This document shows positions 45,164 through 57,910 of a stretch of DNA of 64,000 nt, in pieces (position 1 is the stretch's first letter; every line of letters begins with the position of its first letter). The notes under the pieces were generated by a model. The model was not told the origin of the DNA. It saw only the letters and a program-made list of their open reading frames with translations, and did not search any database. The DNA is from Asterias amurensis (lineage: Eukaryota; Echinodermata; Asteroidea; Forcipulatida; Asteriidae). Both the position numbers and the translations under genes were made by a program. The DNA is taken from positions 5,931,501 through 5,995,500 of the forward strand of contig NC_092668.1 in NCBI RefSeq assembly GCF_032118995.1, read 5' to 3'.

Positions 45164-48100
45164 CTGTTAAAAGACACCAAGAAATACAAGTGGTTTATAT
45201 TCACATGAAATTTGAGAGTTATGATAAAGCCTTATGGAAACGTTGAAATGTTTTATGTCTGACAGCAAACATCCTCCACATTCATAGCCTTTGTCTGGCA
45301 TGAAATGTTTTATGTCTGACAGCAAACATCCTCCACATTCATAGCCTTTGTCTGACATGAAATGTTTTATGTCTGACAGCAAACATCCTGCACATTCCTA
45401 GCCTTTGTCTGACATGAAATGTTTTATGTCTGACAGCAAACATCCTCCACATTCATAGCCTTTGTCTGACATGAAATGTTTTATGTCTGACAGCAAACAT
45501 CCTCCACATTCATAGCCTTTTGTCAAGGCCTTCGTGCCTTGGACAGCTTCGTAGAGCCACGATCCCAAGCGACTCGGACTGGGAGGGGAGATCACACGCC
45601 TGAGTCAAGTGGCAAAGTATGAAATGTACATGATTCATAACTTGTATGCAAAGTACTGAATGATTAACCAATAAAAACACAATAGTTTCATCCATTTGTT
45701 AAAGGCAGTGGACACTATTGGTAATTGTCAAAGACTAGCCCTCACAGTTGGTGTATCTCAACATATGCATAATATAACAAACCTGTGAAAATTTGAGCTC
45801 AATCGGTACTCGAACTTGCGAGATAATAATGAAAGAAAAAACACCCTAGTCACACGCAGTTGTGTGCGTTTGGATGGTTGATTTTGAGACCTCAAGTTCT
45901 AAATCTGAGGTCTTGAAATCAAATTCGTGGAAAACTACTTCTTTCTCGAAAACTATGGCACTTCAGAGGGAGCCGTTCCTCACAATGTTTTATACCATCA
46001 ACCTCTTCCCATTACTCGTCACCAAGAAAGGTTTTATGCTAATAATTATTTTGAGTAATTACCAATCGTGTCCACTGCCTTTAAGAAAGGGTTGAGTTAA
46101 CGGAGTTCATGGTGAGTTTAGAAAGTAGGCTTATAAATAATATAAGAGAATGAAGGATCAACTACTTGGACATAACCTGGAAAAGGGTAGAGAGAATGCA
46201 ACAGACATGAATACATCATACCCAAAAAAAGAATTAAAAACGAATCCAAGATGGATGATTGTCGTTCTCCCAGAGGCAGTGTGCACAATTTGTTAATGTA
46301 CGTGACCATTTGACCCCGTTCGCTTCCGATTGGTTTGGTTTTTTGCTACCAAAGGGTAGCAAAATCAAAATTTATAAAGAAAAACATAAGAAATCGCAGT
46401 CAAGTTGTAAAAGGACACTTGCGCGGGTGGTCCCCTCCCAATTGCTTGAGATCGCATATCTCAGGACAGATTTAAGACTTGCAACCAGTATCTGTTAAGC
46501 AAGATTTTTCTGTACTTAGCAGATGCCTAGATTGATATTGGCTTACCGGTTTAGCATCTCCCGTCTCGTCTCCTCTTACAGTGTTATCCAAGTCTTGATG
46601 AAGCTGCTGAAGATCAGTCAGGAATGTACTGATTTCATGAAGCTCTACTGCCTCATCTTTCTTGTGTGATGAGTTGTTTTTCAGCTCCCTGATGCGACTG
46701 TTCAATCTGTGGGGACAAAGAGAGAAGACAATCAGTGGAGACAACCAGAGGTAAAACGCCGTCTTTACAGGCAACTTGGGTTTTTAGCTCCCTCCCTGAT
46801 GTGACTGTTTCAAAAATCAGTGGAGACAACCAAAGATAGTTCCCATTGACACTTCCTGATAAATGCTATTTTTATGGGCAACTTTGGTTTGGGCTCTGAG
46901 CTGCATCAAGCGTTCTAAACTCCCTCATGCATCTGAGGACAACCTGATAAACACAATCTTTATGCCCAACTTGGGTTTCGGCTTTGAGCTGCATCATCAC
47001 ATTCCACAAATATAAGAATTTTGTTCATATAATATTACATATATACATACACTGTACAAGTTTTTGTTTGGGGTAGTAACTGTTAATAAAGAAACCTGTT
47101 TTGAAGCAATACCTAGCGTTTTCCTGTTGCAACAACAGTAATCTCTTTGTCTGTTTACGGGTCGTAGCGGTCATCCTGGTGAGGGCGCTCTTCAAGACCT
47201 TATACTCCTGGCTTAAATCAATCTAATTCAGAAAAAAAACCTGATTAATAGTTATTGAGGTTGTCATATTTGGCTTCAAATTTGGGGCAAATATTTTTTG
47301 AGGAGCAAATGGTTTGGGAAGTCAGCATCTTCAAAGGGGAGCAAGGTATACGTTTGGCAATCACTTTTAAAATTAATGGCAATTAACAACCTTTGGTTAG
47401 AAGCCTACAACAGCTTTTGATAGTATAAAGCATAACTTTGGTAAGTACTCCAAAAACTAATAAATGTATTAAGTCAAGAGCACTGGAGAGTTTTTGATAT
47501 TATACAACTCTTTTGAGAAATTCCCCCTTGAAGTAATGTAGGTTTTAAGAAAAGAGGTAATTTTCAACCCAAAAGGAATATAACCCTTGTCAGGCACATG
47601 AAAGCACACAATTCAATGCAACAAGGGTGTATTTTTCTTTCATTTTTTGTCTCTTGACACTTCGATAACCAATTGAGTCCAAATTTTCACAGATTGGTTA
47701 TTTTAAGCATGTACGGGCACACCAAGTGTGAGAATACTGAACTTGAAAAAGAATACTTTGCTGATAAAAAATTCAATAAATATATCCGCAGAACTGTAAA
47801 ACCACCCACCTTGTCCACTAGTTCCTTCTTCATGATGTAAAAGAACTTTGTCAGTGCTCGTCTCTGTGAAGAAGATTCTAATTTCTTTCTGTAAAATAAA
47901 TAAGAAGAATTCATCATATTTGTGGCCAAGAAGTCCAGCTCACCGGTCCCAAGCTCCGGTGCTGTCAGCAGCAGAGTTTGGGTTCAAATCCTGGTCATGA
48001 CACTTGTGCCCTTGAGCAAGGCACTTAGAAAAAGTTGGGAAGATAGAGCATTCCGCTCTACCAGCCAGCCTCCTAGTGGATGATACACTTGCCTACATAT

Positions 48101-51100
48101 ACTGTATATCGACTGTCAAGGGGTAACCCTGTTTCAGCCCCAGGTCAAGGTGGTTACGTGCTCCTGGTGGCAGATGATTTTGGTCAGTTACATGTAAGTG
48201 TAGCCCTCACCTTGAAGCAGCCGGCCGCCCATTTTTGTTTTTAAAGTTATACAAAAATATCCAGTTTGTTTGCACATATGGCCTTTATTCAACTAAAGCT
48301 GGTAACCAACTTGACAAAAAGCAGTTACTTACTTATAATCAGCGGTAACCTGCTCCAGTGTATTCAGCACTATGTCTAAATCGGTTACATCCGTTGCTAA
48401 GCGGCGGCGGCCATTACCAGACCACAGGCGAACTTTAGCTGACAAAGAAAAAAAAGAACATGTTTTATCCAACAACTGCAAAACACCATCTTTGATTTAC
48501 TTTAAAAAATACTAACAAATCCTTGATACATTTCTGATACTGGTATTAAACCAAAAAAAATATCAAACTGGAATAGTCTTTTTTTTTGGTGAAAAAAGAT
48601 GACTGATCAAATGCTTCAGGAATGAAGCCTTTTAATTTGAGTGAGAAATTACCTCTTTCTCAAAAACTATGTTACTTCAGAGGGAGCCGTTTCCCACAAT
48701 ATATGAACCTATCAACTGCTCTCCATTGTTCGTTACCAAGTAAGTTTTTATGCCTTAAATAGTAATTACCAGTAGTGTCCAGTGCCTTTAAAGTGTTTGA
48801 GTTTTTACTGATGGGAAAACTAAGCCAAACTCTCAGTATTAAAGGTGCACTGTAAGTTTCCAGACTTTTTACCTTTCTTAGCTCCTGGAGCAGTGGCAGT
48901 CTGCTGTTTGTCGCCCTCTGGTGGTGGGGATAGCTTTCTTCTTCTGGATACACCTTGTCTTGACACAGGTCCACTCTTTGGAGTTTTTGTGATAATGCTC
49001 TGTAAGAACAAGTTCAGATCATAATATTGAAGAGGGAAGTTTTTCTTGTATGTTGATTAGACGTAGACTTGATTAAATTGATACCTTAAAGTCAGTGGAC
49101 ACTATTGGTAATTGTCAAAGACCAGTTTTCTCACTTGGTGTATCTCAACATAATGCATAAAATAACAAACCTGTGAAAATTTGAGCTCAATCGGTCGTCG
49201 AAGTTGCAAGATAATAATGAAAGAAAAAACACCCTTGTCACACAAAGTTGTGTGCTTTCAGATGCTTGATTTCAAGACCTCAAAATCTAGTTGTGAGGTC
49301 TTGAAATCCAGTTCGTGGAAAGTTACTTCTTTCTCAAAAACTATGTTACTTCAGGGGGAGCTGTTTTTTTGAGTAATTACCAATAGTGACCACTGCCTTT
49401 AAAGAATACTAGCTTTTCTGAATATTTTTTTCACAAGGAAAAATACTTTTTATCGATGTGAAGTGGTTAACGAAACCTACAATAGTCCACCATTAAGGAA
49501 ACCTAAAATTGTCAAGGAAATCCACCATTAATTATTTCGAACAATCTTCCTACTGTCAATCATTAGGGAACCTGTTACTTTATCTATATTTTGTAAAGCT
49601 CTAAAGACTCACCTTTTTCCGTGTTAATTGCTTTTATGTGTACTATGATCTTGATGGAATAGCGCCTCATAAATTGCAATTGTAATGAGATGAAGGAAAC
49701 GTACAATTGTCAAGGAAAACTAACATTGTTAAGGAAACCTAAAACTGACAAGGAAACCAACTAAAAAGAATCCTACGATTGCAAGGAAACCTACCAATGT
49801 TAAGGAAACAAAAAAACATTGTTAAGGGAACCTACAATATTGTCAAGGAAAACTACCATTGTTAGAAAACCTAAAAGTGTCAAGGAAATCCACCATTAAA
49901 GAAACCTACAAACGTCAAGGAAACCCACCATTTTCAAGGAATCTACATGGACCACTGACAAGGACGTAAAAGAAACTCACCATTGACTTTTCACCTGGTG
50001 TTAGAAATCGACTCTGATCATTTCTCCATTGCATGAGGGGTGTTCCAGTTGACCTTCGACCCTTCACAGTGACATCTGGGCTGGCAATTCCCATCTGTGA
50101 TTGGCTAGAATCGGCAGTCTGATCGGCCGCTACGGTCGCTCTTTCACTGACCACTGGACTCGAAGTGACCGACGGAGTGGCACTTTCATCACGGTCCGCA
50201 CTATCATCGTGACCTTCGACCGATGCTGATGGGACCCCCTGTGAAGAGCCCTCGTGTGACATGCTGGGATCATCATCGGATGCGGGTGTCGAAGTTGCTG
50301 GGGGAATGACTGATGTTTCAGGGCTGGTGACAGGAGCGGCGCTCGAATCAGATGGAGTGTGCCCCAGGATGGAGGTTGCAAGACCCCCATCTGAGACCAC
50401 CCCACGACGAGACGAACGATGTAGGTTGGATGAAGCATGCGAGGACGCTACATAAAAAAATCAAGAGGGGGCAATGATAAATAAGGAAATTGTTTTAAAA
50501 GCAATCATCAAGGCCAGTTATTTGCTGGTGCCATGGGATAACACTCAATTTGTGACCGATTTAGAGGGAAAGTTTACCTGTTTTTTTTTTTTACCGTTTT
50601 TTTTTTAATCCTCTATATTGATACACTTTAAAACTAACTTGTGAAAATTTCACTTCAACTTGATCTTGTTAAAGCCATTGGACCCTTTCGGTAAACAGTC
50701 TTGTCCAAGGCCCACACTGTGTGTACCACAACTTCTGTATCAAATAACAAACCTGTGAAAATTTAGGCTCAATCGGTCATCGGAGTTGGGAGAAAACAAT
50801 GGAAAACCCCACCCTTGTTTCCGCGCGTTTCGCCGTGTCATGACATGTGTTTAAAATAAATCCGTAATTCTTTATTGTTTTGCTGTTTTCTCAAAAAGTA
50901 AAGCATTTCATGGAATAATATTTCAAGAGAAGTCTTTCACCATTGCCTTCTGTAAACCCTGTAAGTTATTTGTAAATCTGTGAACTTTTATTTTTTTTTC
51001 TGAACCGAAATGGTCCAATGGCTTTAAGAGATAACGCCGAAAGTGGTTTAGTTTATATTAGTGCATAATGAAGAATAATTCTTATTCAATTACAAATTGT

Positions 51101-53331
51101 GGCATGTTGTGGCTGCTCTGATAAGAGCACCTATTATTTTAATTATTAAATTAATGCTTTCCTTGCCGAGCAAAAACTGCTGAATTCTTTAATTTCTTGA
51201 TCTCTTACTTTTCTTTTGAGAACTTGGGCGTGATCTTAAAGATGGACTGGCAATGATGATGGGACCTGGGCTCACTCTAGGTCTACCGGATGATGATAGA
51301 GAAGAAGCCTGACTAAGGACTTGAGGAGACGGTGAGATGGTGACTGAGCTACGGGAGGAGGAAGCTGCATCGTCGTCATCCTGTAATTGATAAAGAAATA
51401 AAATAATAAACCACAAGGGAAACTGACTGGGTAAGTTTTAAATGATTTAGGGTTGACAACAAATAAAAAATTACTAGATAAAGATATGGAGACAATTGGC
51501 AAGTTAAAGGCACTGGACACCTTTGTTTTTTTGTCAAAGACCAGTATTCTCACTTGATGTATCCCAACATATGTATGAACAAAAAACAGGCTGTGAAAAT
51601 TTGGGCTCAATTGGTCATCGAAGTTGCAAGAAAATAATGAAAAAGAAAAACAAACCTTGCTGCACAAATTTCAGTGTTTTCAGATGCCTAAAAGGCTTCA
51701 GGCCTGACGTTGTTAAATATTTGAGTGAGTAATTAACACTTTCTAAAAAACTATGTTACTTCAGAGGGAGCCATTTCTCACAATGTTTTATCCCATCAAC
51801 AGCTCCCCATTGCTTGCTACCAAGTAAGTTTTTATGATAACAATGATTTTGAGTAGTAATTACCAATAGTGTTACGCTGATAACATATTTGCAGACAGCG
51901 TTAATGTTTTGAGTGATGAACCATATTAAAAATTTCAGTGGAAATTTGGGCTGAATCTTGTGAAAATTTTGAAAAACCATGCACAATCTTCAGCAGGTAA
52001 ACATCATTGTCATCAATATTTTGATTGTAACAACTAAAATCAGCTGAACTTTATGCAATTTTCAAGCTGTTCAGATACAGTTTTCTTGTGTGATGGTCAT
52101 CTAAAATCCAATAAGGACTGACTCGCAGTTTTAAAATTTGTGTGTGTGTGTCGCCTTCGAGAAAGATTTTTTTAAAGAGTTAAAACTTGAGGAAATCACA
52201 ATGTATTTTGACAAAGATTTAAGACTCCTCAATTAAAACTATTTTTTGTTGAGGAAGGGTCCTCCTTGTAAAAAAAATCCTCTTATACCTTTTGTTCAAA
52301 AACCCGAGCTAACGGCGATTGTCTTGCCTCCCAGTCACGGACAAATGTAAACGCTCTCAGTGTGGTCTGCCTCTTCCTGAAACGCAAACAATTCAGTCAA
52401 TCCTAACTCAATGAAAATAATGTGAGAGCCAGTCAACTTTTGAAGTGAAACCATAGAAAGAGGCGGAGACTGTGGCCAAAATAAATCATTTCTTGAAATG
52501 CAAAACAAAAGCACAATCCTAAAATTAATGCATAAACTAAATGTCTAAACTAAACAAGATAAATTACCTACGACGTACAAGTGTTGTAGATTATTTAACA
52601 CTAAAAAAGTTTACAATAACATCCATCATTCAGAAAGTTTGTGGTTGGTTGTGCCCTTTTTGATTATTAATCAGAAATGGATTTATAAAAGGTTTAGACT
52701 AACTTTTGAGGAAAATGGGAAACTCAAATTAAGCGCAGCTGCAGGTGTAGAAATACAACTTACTTTAATAAAAGGCAATTTTATATGTTGCCAGCACCGA
52801 CTTACTTATTTAGTAAATGTGGAAAGAAAGCAGAAACCAAACCGAACATGCACAGTTAGGCAGTGTCCCAGTGACTTTTTTTTGGTATTCTAAAAAACAT
52901 TTTACACTTGTGAGTGTGCAAATGTTAGTAAATTAAAAGCAGTTAATTTAATCACTAAAATAAACAAAACCACTGTCGCCCTACTAGAGGGCCTAAAACA
53001 CTTCACAAAGATCACTTTCAACAATCCAAACTCGTTGATTTTGTGTATAAATAACAACGAAAACAGGGTCCCAAAAAACAGTACAACTTTTTTTAAAACA
53101 AAAAATGACATTTCCAAACATTCACTTTCAGTCCACGCTAAACGAACACAAACTCTAACACTTTTTAGTGCTAAACACGACTGTTTTCGGTCAGTATGAT
53201 ATCATCTTACTTAGTGCTACATCAACTCACGCTAATCTTCTTCTTGTTGTTGCCCTCGATCTTTCTGGGATGATTGTGGTGACTTTTCCTTGTCGAGAAG
53301 CAACACTTTCTTGACTGCTTTGAGAAGCCAT
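45047..53331 (-). CDS. CENPU: Centromere protein U, complete gene, 10 coding exons
   Basis: CENP-U is a subunit of the CENP-O/P/Q/U/R group of the constitutive centromere-associated network at the inner kinetochore. Exons on the minus strand: 53331-53231, 52376-52289, 51380-51209, 50447-49981, 48999-48873, 48438-48333, 47888-47810, 47222-47113, 46706-46547, 45163-45047. Junctions are GT/AG, phases agree, and the total is 1527 nt (508 aa); the human protein is 418 aa. Residues 1-318 are Ser/Thr/Pro-rich and low in hydrophobics, with basic patches (ERSRATTRRR, SRRRKL). Residues 321-508 match the conserved C-terminal half of CENP-U: VRLWSGNG, DLDIVLNTLEQV, KKLESSSQRRALTKFFYIMK, a heptad-like RLLLLQQENARLNSRIREL, ISTFLTDLQQLHQDL and the ending SLRSVNNQLEKWLEAH, which parallels the human LRNINHQLEKLLDQ. 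The N-terminus is longer than the human one. The name rests on the C-terminal half alone. Confidence 0.88.
45244..45528 (-). repeat. 57-bp tandem array, five copies, open as 19-codon repeats
   Basis: Unit TGAAATGTTTTATGTCTGAC and onward, with period exactly 57 at 45244, 45301, 45358, 45415 and 45472. On the minus strand it reads GYECGGCLLSDIKHFMSDK repeatedly in one frame, broken only by a TAG in the third copy. It lies in the last intron of CENPU. Confidence 0.9.
45699..46084. mobile_element. TTAA MITE, family A
   Basis: Intact ends AAAGGCAGTGGACACTATTGG and CCAATCGTGTCCACTGCCTTT with TTAA at both flanks. It lies in the last CENPU intron. Confidence 0.85.
48600..48791. mobile_element. Truncated TTAA MITE, family A
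   Basis: One half only: GAGAAATTACCTCTTTCTC, GAGGGAGCCGTTTCCCACA and the end AGTGTCCAGTGCCTTTAA. It lies 81 bp from CENPU exon 5. Confidence 0.65.
49086..49402. mobile_element. TTAA MITE, family A, internally deleted
   Basis: Ends AAAGTCAGTGGACACTATTGG and CCAATAGTGACCACTGCCTTT. About 60 bp near the right end, relative to full copies, are missing. Confidence 0.8.
49440..49945. repeat. Degenerate 20-mer array, AAGGAAACCTACAATTGTC
   Basis: Around twenty imperfect units of TGTCAAGGAAACCTACCAT, interrupted by a LINE-like tail at 49600-49690. It runs to within about 35 bp of the CENPU exon 4 donor. Confidence 0.75.
49981..50447 (-). CDS. CENPU: CENPU exon 4, long disordered exon
   Basis: 467 nt encoding a Ser/Thr/Asp-rich segment (TPASDDDPSMSHEGSSQG, TPSVTSSPVVSER) ending FLTPGEKSM. 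Overlapping open frames in the other minus-strand phase are shadows. Many SP/TP sites are present, as expected of a cell-cycle phosphoprotein, but no specific docking site is claimed. Confidence 0.8.
50669..51027. mobile_element. TTAA MITE, family B
   Basis: TTAAAGCCATTGGACCCTTT and ACCGAAATGGTCCAATGGC with TTAA; shares CGTTTCGCCGTGTCATGAC with the other copies. Confidence 0.85.
51504..51874. mobile_element. TTAA MITE, family A
   Basis: Starts TTAAAGGCACTGGACACCTT; the right end decays after ACCAATAGTGTTA. It lies in CENPU intron 2. Confidence 0.75.
53231..53331 (-). CDS. CENPU: CENPU exon 1 with the start codon
   Basis: The ATG at 53331 begins MASQSSQESVASRQGKVTT, with the sequence AAAATGG around it. 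It ends GC|GTGAGT in phase with exon 2 (LAKRQTTLRAFTFV). No in-frame upstream ATG was found before a stop. Confidence 0.75.
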
Positions 53332-53339
53332 TTTGGACA

Positions 53340-56300
53340 ATCGCGCGAATATCAAGTTGTCCTTAACTCGGCTATTGAGGGCGCTCTTTAGTTTCAAGGC
53401 GAAAGCGATGCGCGAGTGCCCCGAAAATAAAAATCATTGTTTTTGTTTTTAAATGTAAACAACTGCGCTCTCTCTGACCACGGAGGAGGGCTCAATGCCT
53501 CTGACCGAATAAAATTATTTAATAACTAACAATAACAAATTTGATGCAAGGAAACATTAAAACAAGCATTCACAAATAAATGTCCACCATTATATAGTTG
53601 TCGAATATCCTAATTAAACCGTTCATTAAATTGTAAAAAAAACCAAAAAAACATAGGCTAATTTAGGCCCATTTGAAAGAAATAAACAAGAATAGGCCTA
53701 GGTCCCCTAAATAGCCTTGCCAGTTTTAATTGTTTTGTTCCCAGTTGTTTTATTTGTACACCCCCCCCCCCAAAAAAAAACCCCAAAACAAAACATGACA
53801 GAAGGTCCCTTACACGCAAAACGACCACCCCAGGTATTTATTATTGCGAAATGTAAAAACCATAATCCACATTCGAAATTGAAAGAAGTTCCAACGCCAA
53901 TCTTTCTATATCAATCGATGTTTGAGGCCTAGTACGTGATCTTTTACCAAATAATATCCCATTAGTTTCTACCTCTTGAAGAAGCTGTTGACACTGTCCT
54001 CCGCAAATCCTTCGAACCGTGACTGCCAAGCATCATGACAAAACACCTGGCAGGCATCTTGGGTCAACCTTGCCGCCTCCTTTAAAAGCTCCTAGGCGTT
54101 TGATTTCACTGTGGGATTAAAAGAAAAGGCCCAATTTTATAATTAATACTTAATGCGTCTTAAAACAACCCTGGAGGTTTATGGAGATGTCAGTGTGCAA
54201 TGATGCGGATATAAGAAGTGACCATGGTAAACAGAGCCTCTTTGCCGATGGTGTGTTTCAGTTTCTTGATTGAAAGTAGGGAGGAGGAAGGAAAACATCC
54301 TCGATGGGTCGAGAGAGGAGGTTATAAGGAAAAAAAACTCCTCTGGGATACGGGATGGAAAACACTGGAAAAAGCACGCACGAAGCGGAGACTAACGCAA
54401 TGACCTCATCGGGGTCAAATCATGGCCTTCTTTTCTTCCGCCTCTCATTTTTTTTAAAAGGACCGCAAATATTAAAAGCAGGGTACACTTTTTGCAACTA
54501 TCAAAGACCACTACCTCACTTGGTGTGGCCCAATAATATGCACAATAACAACCTGAGAAAATTATTATTTAGAGCACAGTATTGGTCATCGAAGTTGCAA
54601 GAAAATAATGGGCGAAAACACCCTACAAACATTGTGTGGTTTTAGATGACCGAGAAAGGCTTCATGCATGCCTAAAAGTCTTTCAATTAAAACTTTGTGG
54701 TGAAAAAAACCTCTTGCTCCTTCAAAAGGGGGTCGCCTCTCAGCTCTACAGTTCTCTTGTACACAAAGTAAGGTTTTTTTATGGCCTGTGAAGTTTACCA
54801 AAAGTATATCTTGCCGTACACCTAAGAAAATGTGAGCAAAAATGAAGACCAAACCTATACCTAGTCGTGGCCGTCAGTTTTTATGGCCTGTGGAGTTTAC
54901 CAAAAGTATATCTTGCCGTACACCTAAGAAAATGTGAGCAGACAGTTTTTATGGCCTGTGGAGTTTACCAAAAGTATATCTTGCCATACATCTAAGAAAA
55001 TGTGAGCAAAAATGAAAGACCAAATATAGTCATGGCCGACAGTTTTTATGGCCTGTGGAGTTTACCAAAAGTATATCTTGCCGTACACAGAGGGATCAGG
55101 TAGACCTATCTATAGAAAATGAAGACGAAACATGGCCGACAGTTTTTATGGCCTGTGGAGTTTACCAAAACTACCTTGCCTTACACCGAGGTAGACCTAT
55201 TCTAAGAAAATGTCAGCAATAAAGAAGACCAAATATGGCCGACAGCCAGTTTGCTAGGAGCTGGGAGAACATAGCGAAACTGCATGTTAAAAAAAAATTG
55301 GCGGCAACCATCGCACTACATGAAGAATGTTACTCTATTCATCATAAGTAGCCTATCCTTGTGTTCATTGCTCCGCCAGACTGACTTCCAATAGCAATTA
55401 TCGTCCATCAACAAGAAACATAGAGCGGTTTTACGTGTAAATCTGGGCGCTAATGCCTCGAGGAAAGACTGGTCGACCTGATAAAATTAGCATCTCGGAA
55501 GAAGACAGCCTTCATATAAATTCCACTGACCTAATTTTGTTTGCCATCCTTGAATCTGGAGAAGGGGATCATTGATTTGAGAAGGAGGGAGTGGGGGAGG
55601 GGGGTGGGGGTGGGGAGAAGTTAAGGCCGTGACCGAATTGGCGGCTCACTGGCTAGCCTACATCGACGGCTGGATAACACCGGGCGATATTGTGCGTTGA
55701 AGTATAGGACGTCCCTTAGCAACACCCAGTCGTAGCCGTAGCCGCTATTAAATTCGAAAGGAATCACACATGACACACATGTAAGAAAATCATTCCTGGA
55801 CGCACACGGTGCCAATAGTGTAATAATGTTGCCTCATGAAATAGAACCAGACTATGGTTCTTTTCGAAACCGCGGCTTTGCTCGAGAATTGGCTCATATA
55901 GGCTAGCCGAGCCACATGGTTGCTTTGCCAATGCGCGTGCTTTCGAGCCTGAAGCCGAATCCAAAGCCGAAGCCGTGGATTCGAAACTCGCTTTCTAGAA
56001 TGGATTAAAGATGGCCTGCCCCATATAAAGGTTTTAACGGCTCAGACACAGAAGGACTTTTTAAAATGTGACAAGAAAGACAAACGAACAATATTAATGG
56101 GTGGCATATGGAACGAGAGGTGAGGCGCGTTGTATCACACTGGCAGGTGAGGGTTACCTACCCCCCCCCCCATCTCACAGAGATGCTGTTAGTTTGCAAT
56201 GAAAAGTATATTTCGTATTAATACTTCTGGCCTATGGCAGAAACATCACTATAGAAGTATTTGAAATCAACAATTGGTAGCAATCCAGTATTCTCAGCAT

Positions 56301-56390
56301 CAATTATAATAAGAAACACTGTAGGCTTCCAAACTTTTCAAGATATAACAAGTGCCCTAAGCATAGGGTTACCTACCTCCTTGTCTCAGC
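53340..56390. other. Intergenic upstream of CENPU; no gene seen
   Basis: It holds homopolymer C runs (53760, 56161), a degenerate family A MITE at about 54470-54810, and the VNTR listed separately. No exon pair with compatible splice sites was found. Confidence 0.45.
54776..55240. repeat. VNTR of 70-105 bp units, TTTTTATGGCCTGTGGAG
   Basis: Five copies begin near 54777, 54873, 54946, 55041 and 55141, each with ATGGCCTGTG(G/A)AGTTTACC; the following TATATCTTGCCGTACAC is present in four and reduced in the last. The spacing varies because of indels. Confidence 0.85.
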
Positions 56391-56398
56391 GTCGCTGT

Positions 56399-56757
56399 TT
56401 AAAGCCAGTGGACACTTTCGGTTAACAGTATTGTTCAAGGCCCACACTTCGTGTATCACAACTTAACAAACCTGTGAAAATTGAGGCTCAATCGGTCATC
56501 GGAGTCGGGAGAAAATAACGGGAAAACCCACCCTTGTTTCCGCACGTTTCGCCGTGTCATGACATGTGTTTACTATAAATCCGTAATTCTCGCTAACGAG
56601 AGTTGATGTTTTAATGTTTTCTCAAAAGGTAAAGCATTTCATGGAATAATATTTCAAGAGAAGTCTTTTACCATTAGCTTCTGTAAACCCTGTAAGTAAG
56701 TTGTAAATCTGTGAACTTTTATTTTTTTTCAGTTCCGAAAGTGTATAATGGCTTTAA
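56399..56757. mobile_element. TTAA MITE, family B
   Basis: TTAAAGCCAGTGGACACTTT and GTTCCGAAAGTGTATAATGG with TTAA. The left end is intermediate in sequence between families A and B. Confidence 0.8.
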
Positions 56758-57448
56758 GAAACACTATTATACAAAAGCTTGTCAAGATATGACGAGTGCC
56801 CTGAGCACTGAGGGTTACCTGTTAAAAATTTTGTTTTACAATGAAAAGTATATTGTATTATAAATCACCAACTTCTGACCAGTCAGCAGAAACATCCCAA
56901 GAAGTGTTTGAAATCAACAATTGGCGGCAATCCAGTATTCTCAAGAAACACTGTAGGGCTTTAAACTTTTCAAGATTATATCGAGTGCCCTGAGCATCTG
57001 AGGGTTACCTACCCCCCCTTCCTCCCATCCCAAAGATGCTGGCTGGATGCAGAGCTCCGGGCATCTTCATCTCCATCTCAGCAGCGTCTTATAATGTGAA
57101 GACCCCTGTTTCTCTTCTCTCCATCATCGTCTTGGCTGATGTTGCCCCCTCGTCTCATCCTCCCGTAGCCCAGATGATGAGAGGTGACAGGAGAACAACA
57201 CAGCGGTGTTATGAGTGGCAGTCAGCCCGTTACTAATGTGATTTATGAGATGATCACGGCTCAGAAACGGACCGACGAGAGAAAACCAGGTGAAACCCGT
57301 TGGGGAACGGGGTCCTGTATAGTAGTCTACGACGGCTGTTTTATGTAGGGATATAAACTTGGCTGTTTTAGTTTTGTTACAAGATGGAAAGTTACACTTC
57401 TGTGGTTGGAGTTACCTGTCTCCCTGTATACATTGTTTAACTTTGGTA

Positions 57449-57477
57449 TTTATTTATTCATTTATTTATTTATTCAT

Positions 57478-57512
<35 letters not shown>

Positions 57513-57517
57513 TTCAT

Positions 57518-57592
<75 letters not shown>

Positions 57593-57597
57593 TTCAT

Positions 57598-57636
<39 letters not shown>

Positions 57637-57663
57637 TTTGTTTATTTATTTATTTGTTTATTA
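57449..57663. repeat. (ATTT)n microsatellite, about 210 bp
   Basis: Over fifty TTTA units interrupted by a few TTCA and TTTG. The long Phe/Ile/Tyr/Leu open frames across it are artefacts of the repeat. Confidence 0.95.
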
Positions 57664-57689
57664 ACAGTTATTATCTCTTAATTCTACAG

Positions 57690-57910
57690 TTTAGTACTCT
57701 GTTTATCCTGGATGTTTTGCTTTGTGTTGTTGTGACAGGCACATCCATCTCAAGCCTCGGCTTTGTATGAAACTTTTTGTGGTTTTTAAACTGCCTTGTC
57801 TGTATTTAGTGTTGTTTGTAAAATATTGTATTTTAGTGCAAAGTGCCTTGAGGCTGGGCATAAGGCACCATATAAATACTCTTTTATTATTATTATTATT
57901 ACTATTATGC
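57690..57910 (+). mobile_element. LINE-like 3' tail
   Basis: GTGCCTTGAGGCTGGGCATA, then GGCACCATATAAATACTC and (TTA)n, the standard ending of truncated non-LTR elements in this window. Similar ends occur at 6890, 19090 and 49650. Confidence 0.55.

Noticed and set aside
45244..45528. Direct repeats suggestive of a CRISPR array
   Set aside because: Units are contiguous with no unique spacers; it is a minisatellite in a eukaryotic intron.
50130..50438. 102-codon minus-strand frame overlapping CENPU exon 4
   Set aside because: Alternative frame of a real exon with no splice-compatible continuation.
57359..57681. Two overlapping ~90-100 codon plus-strand frames rich in Phe, Ile, Tyr and Leu
   Set aside because: They are the translation of an (ATTT)n microsatellite.
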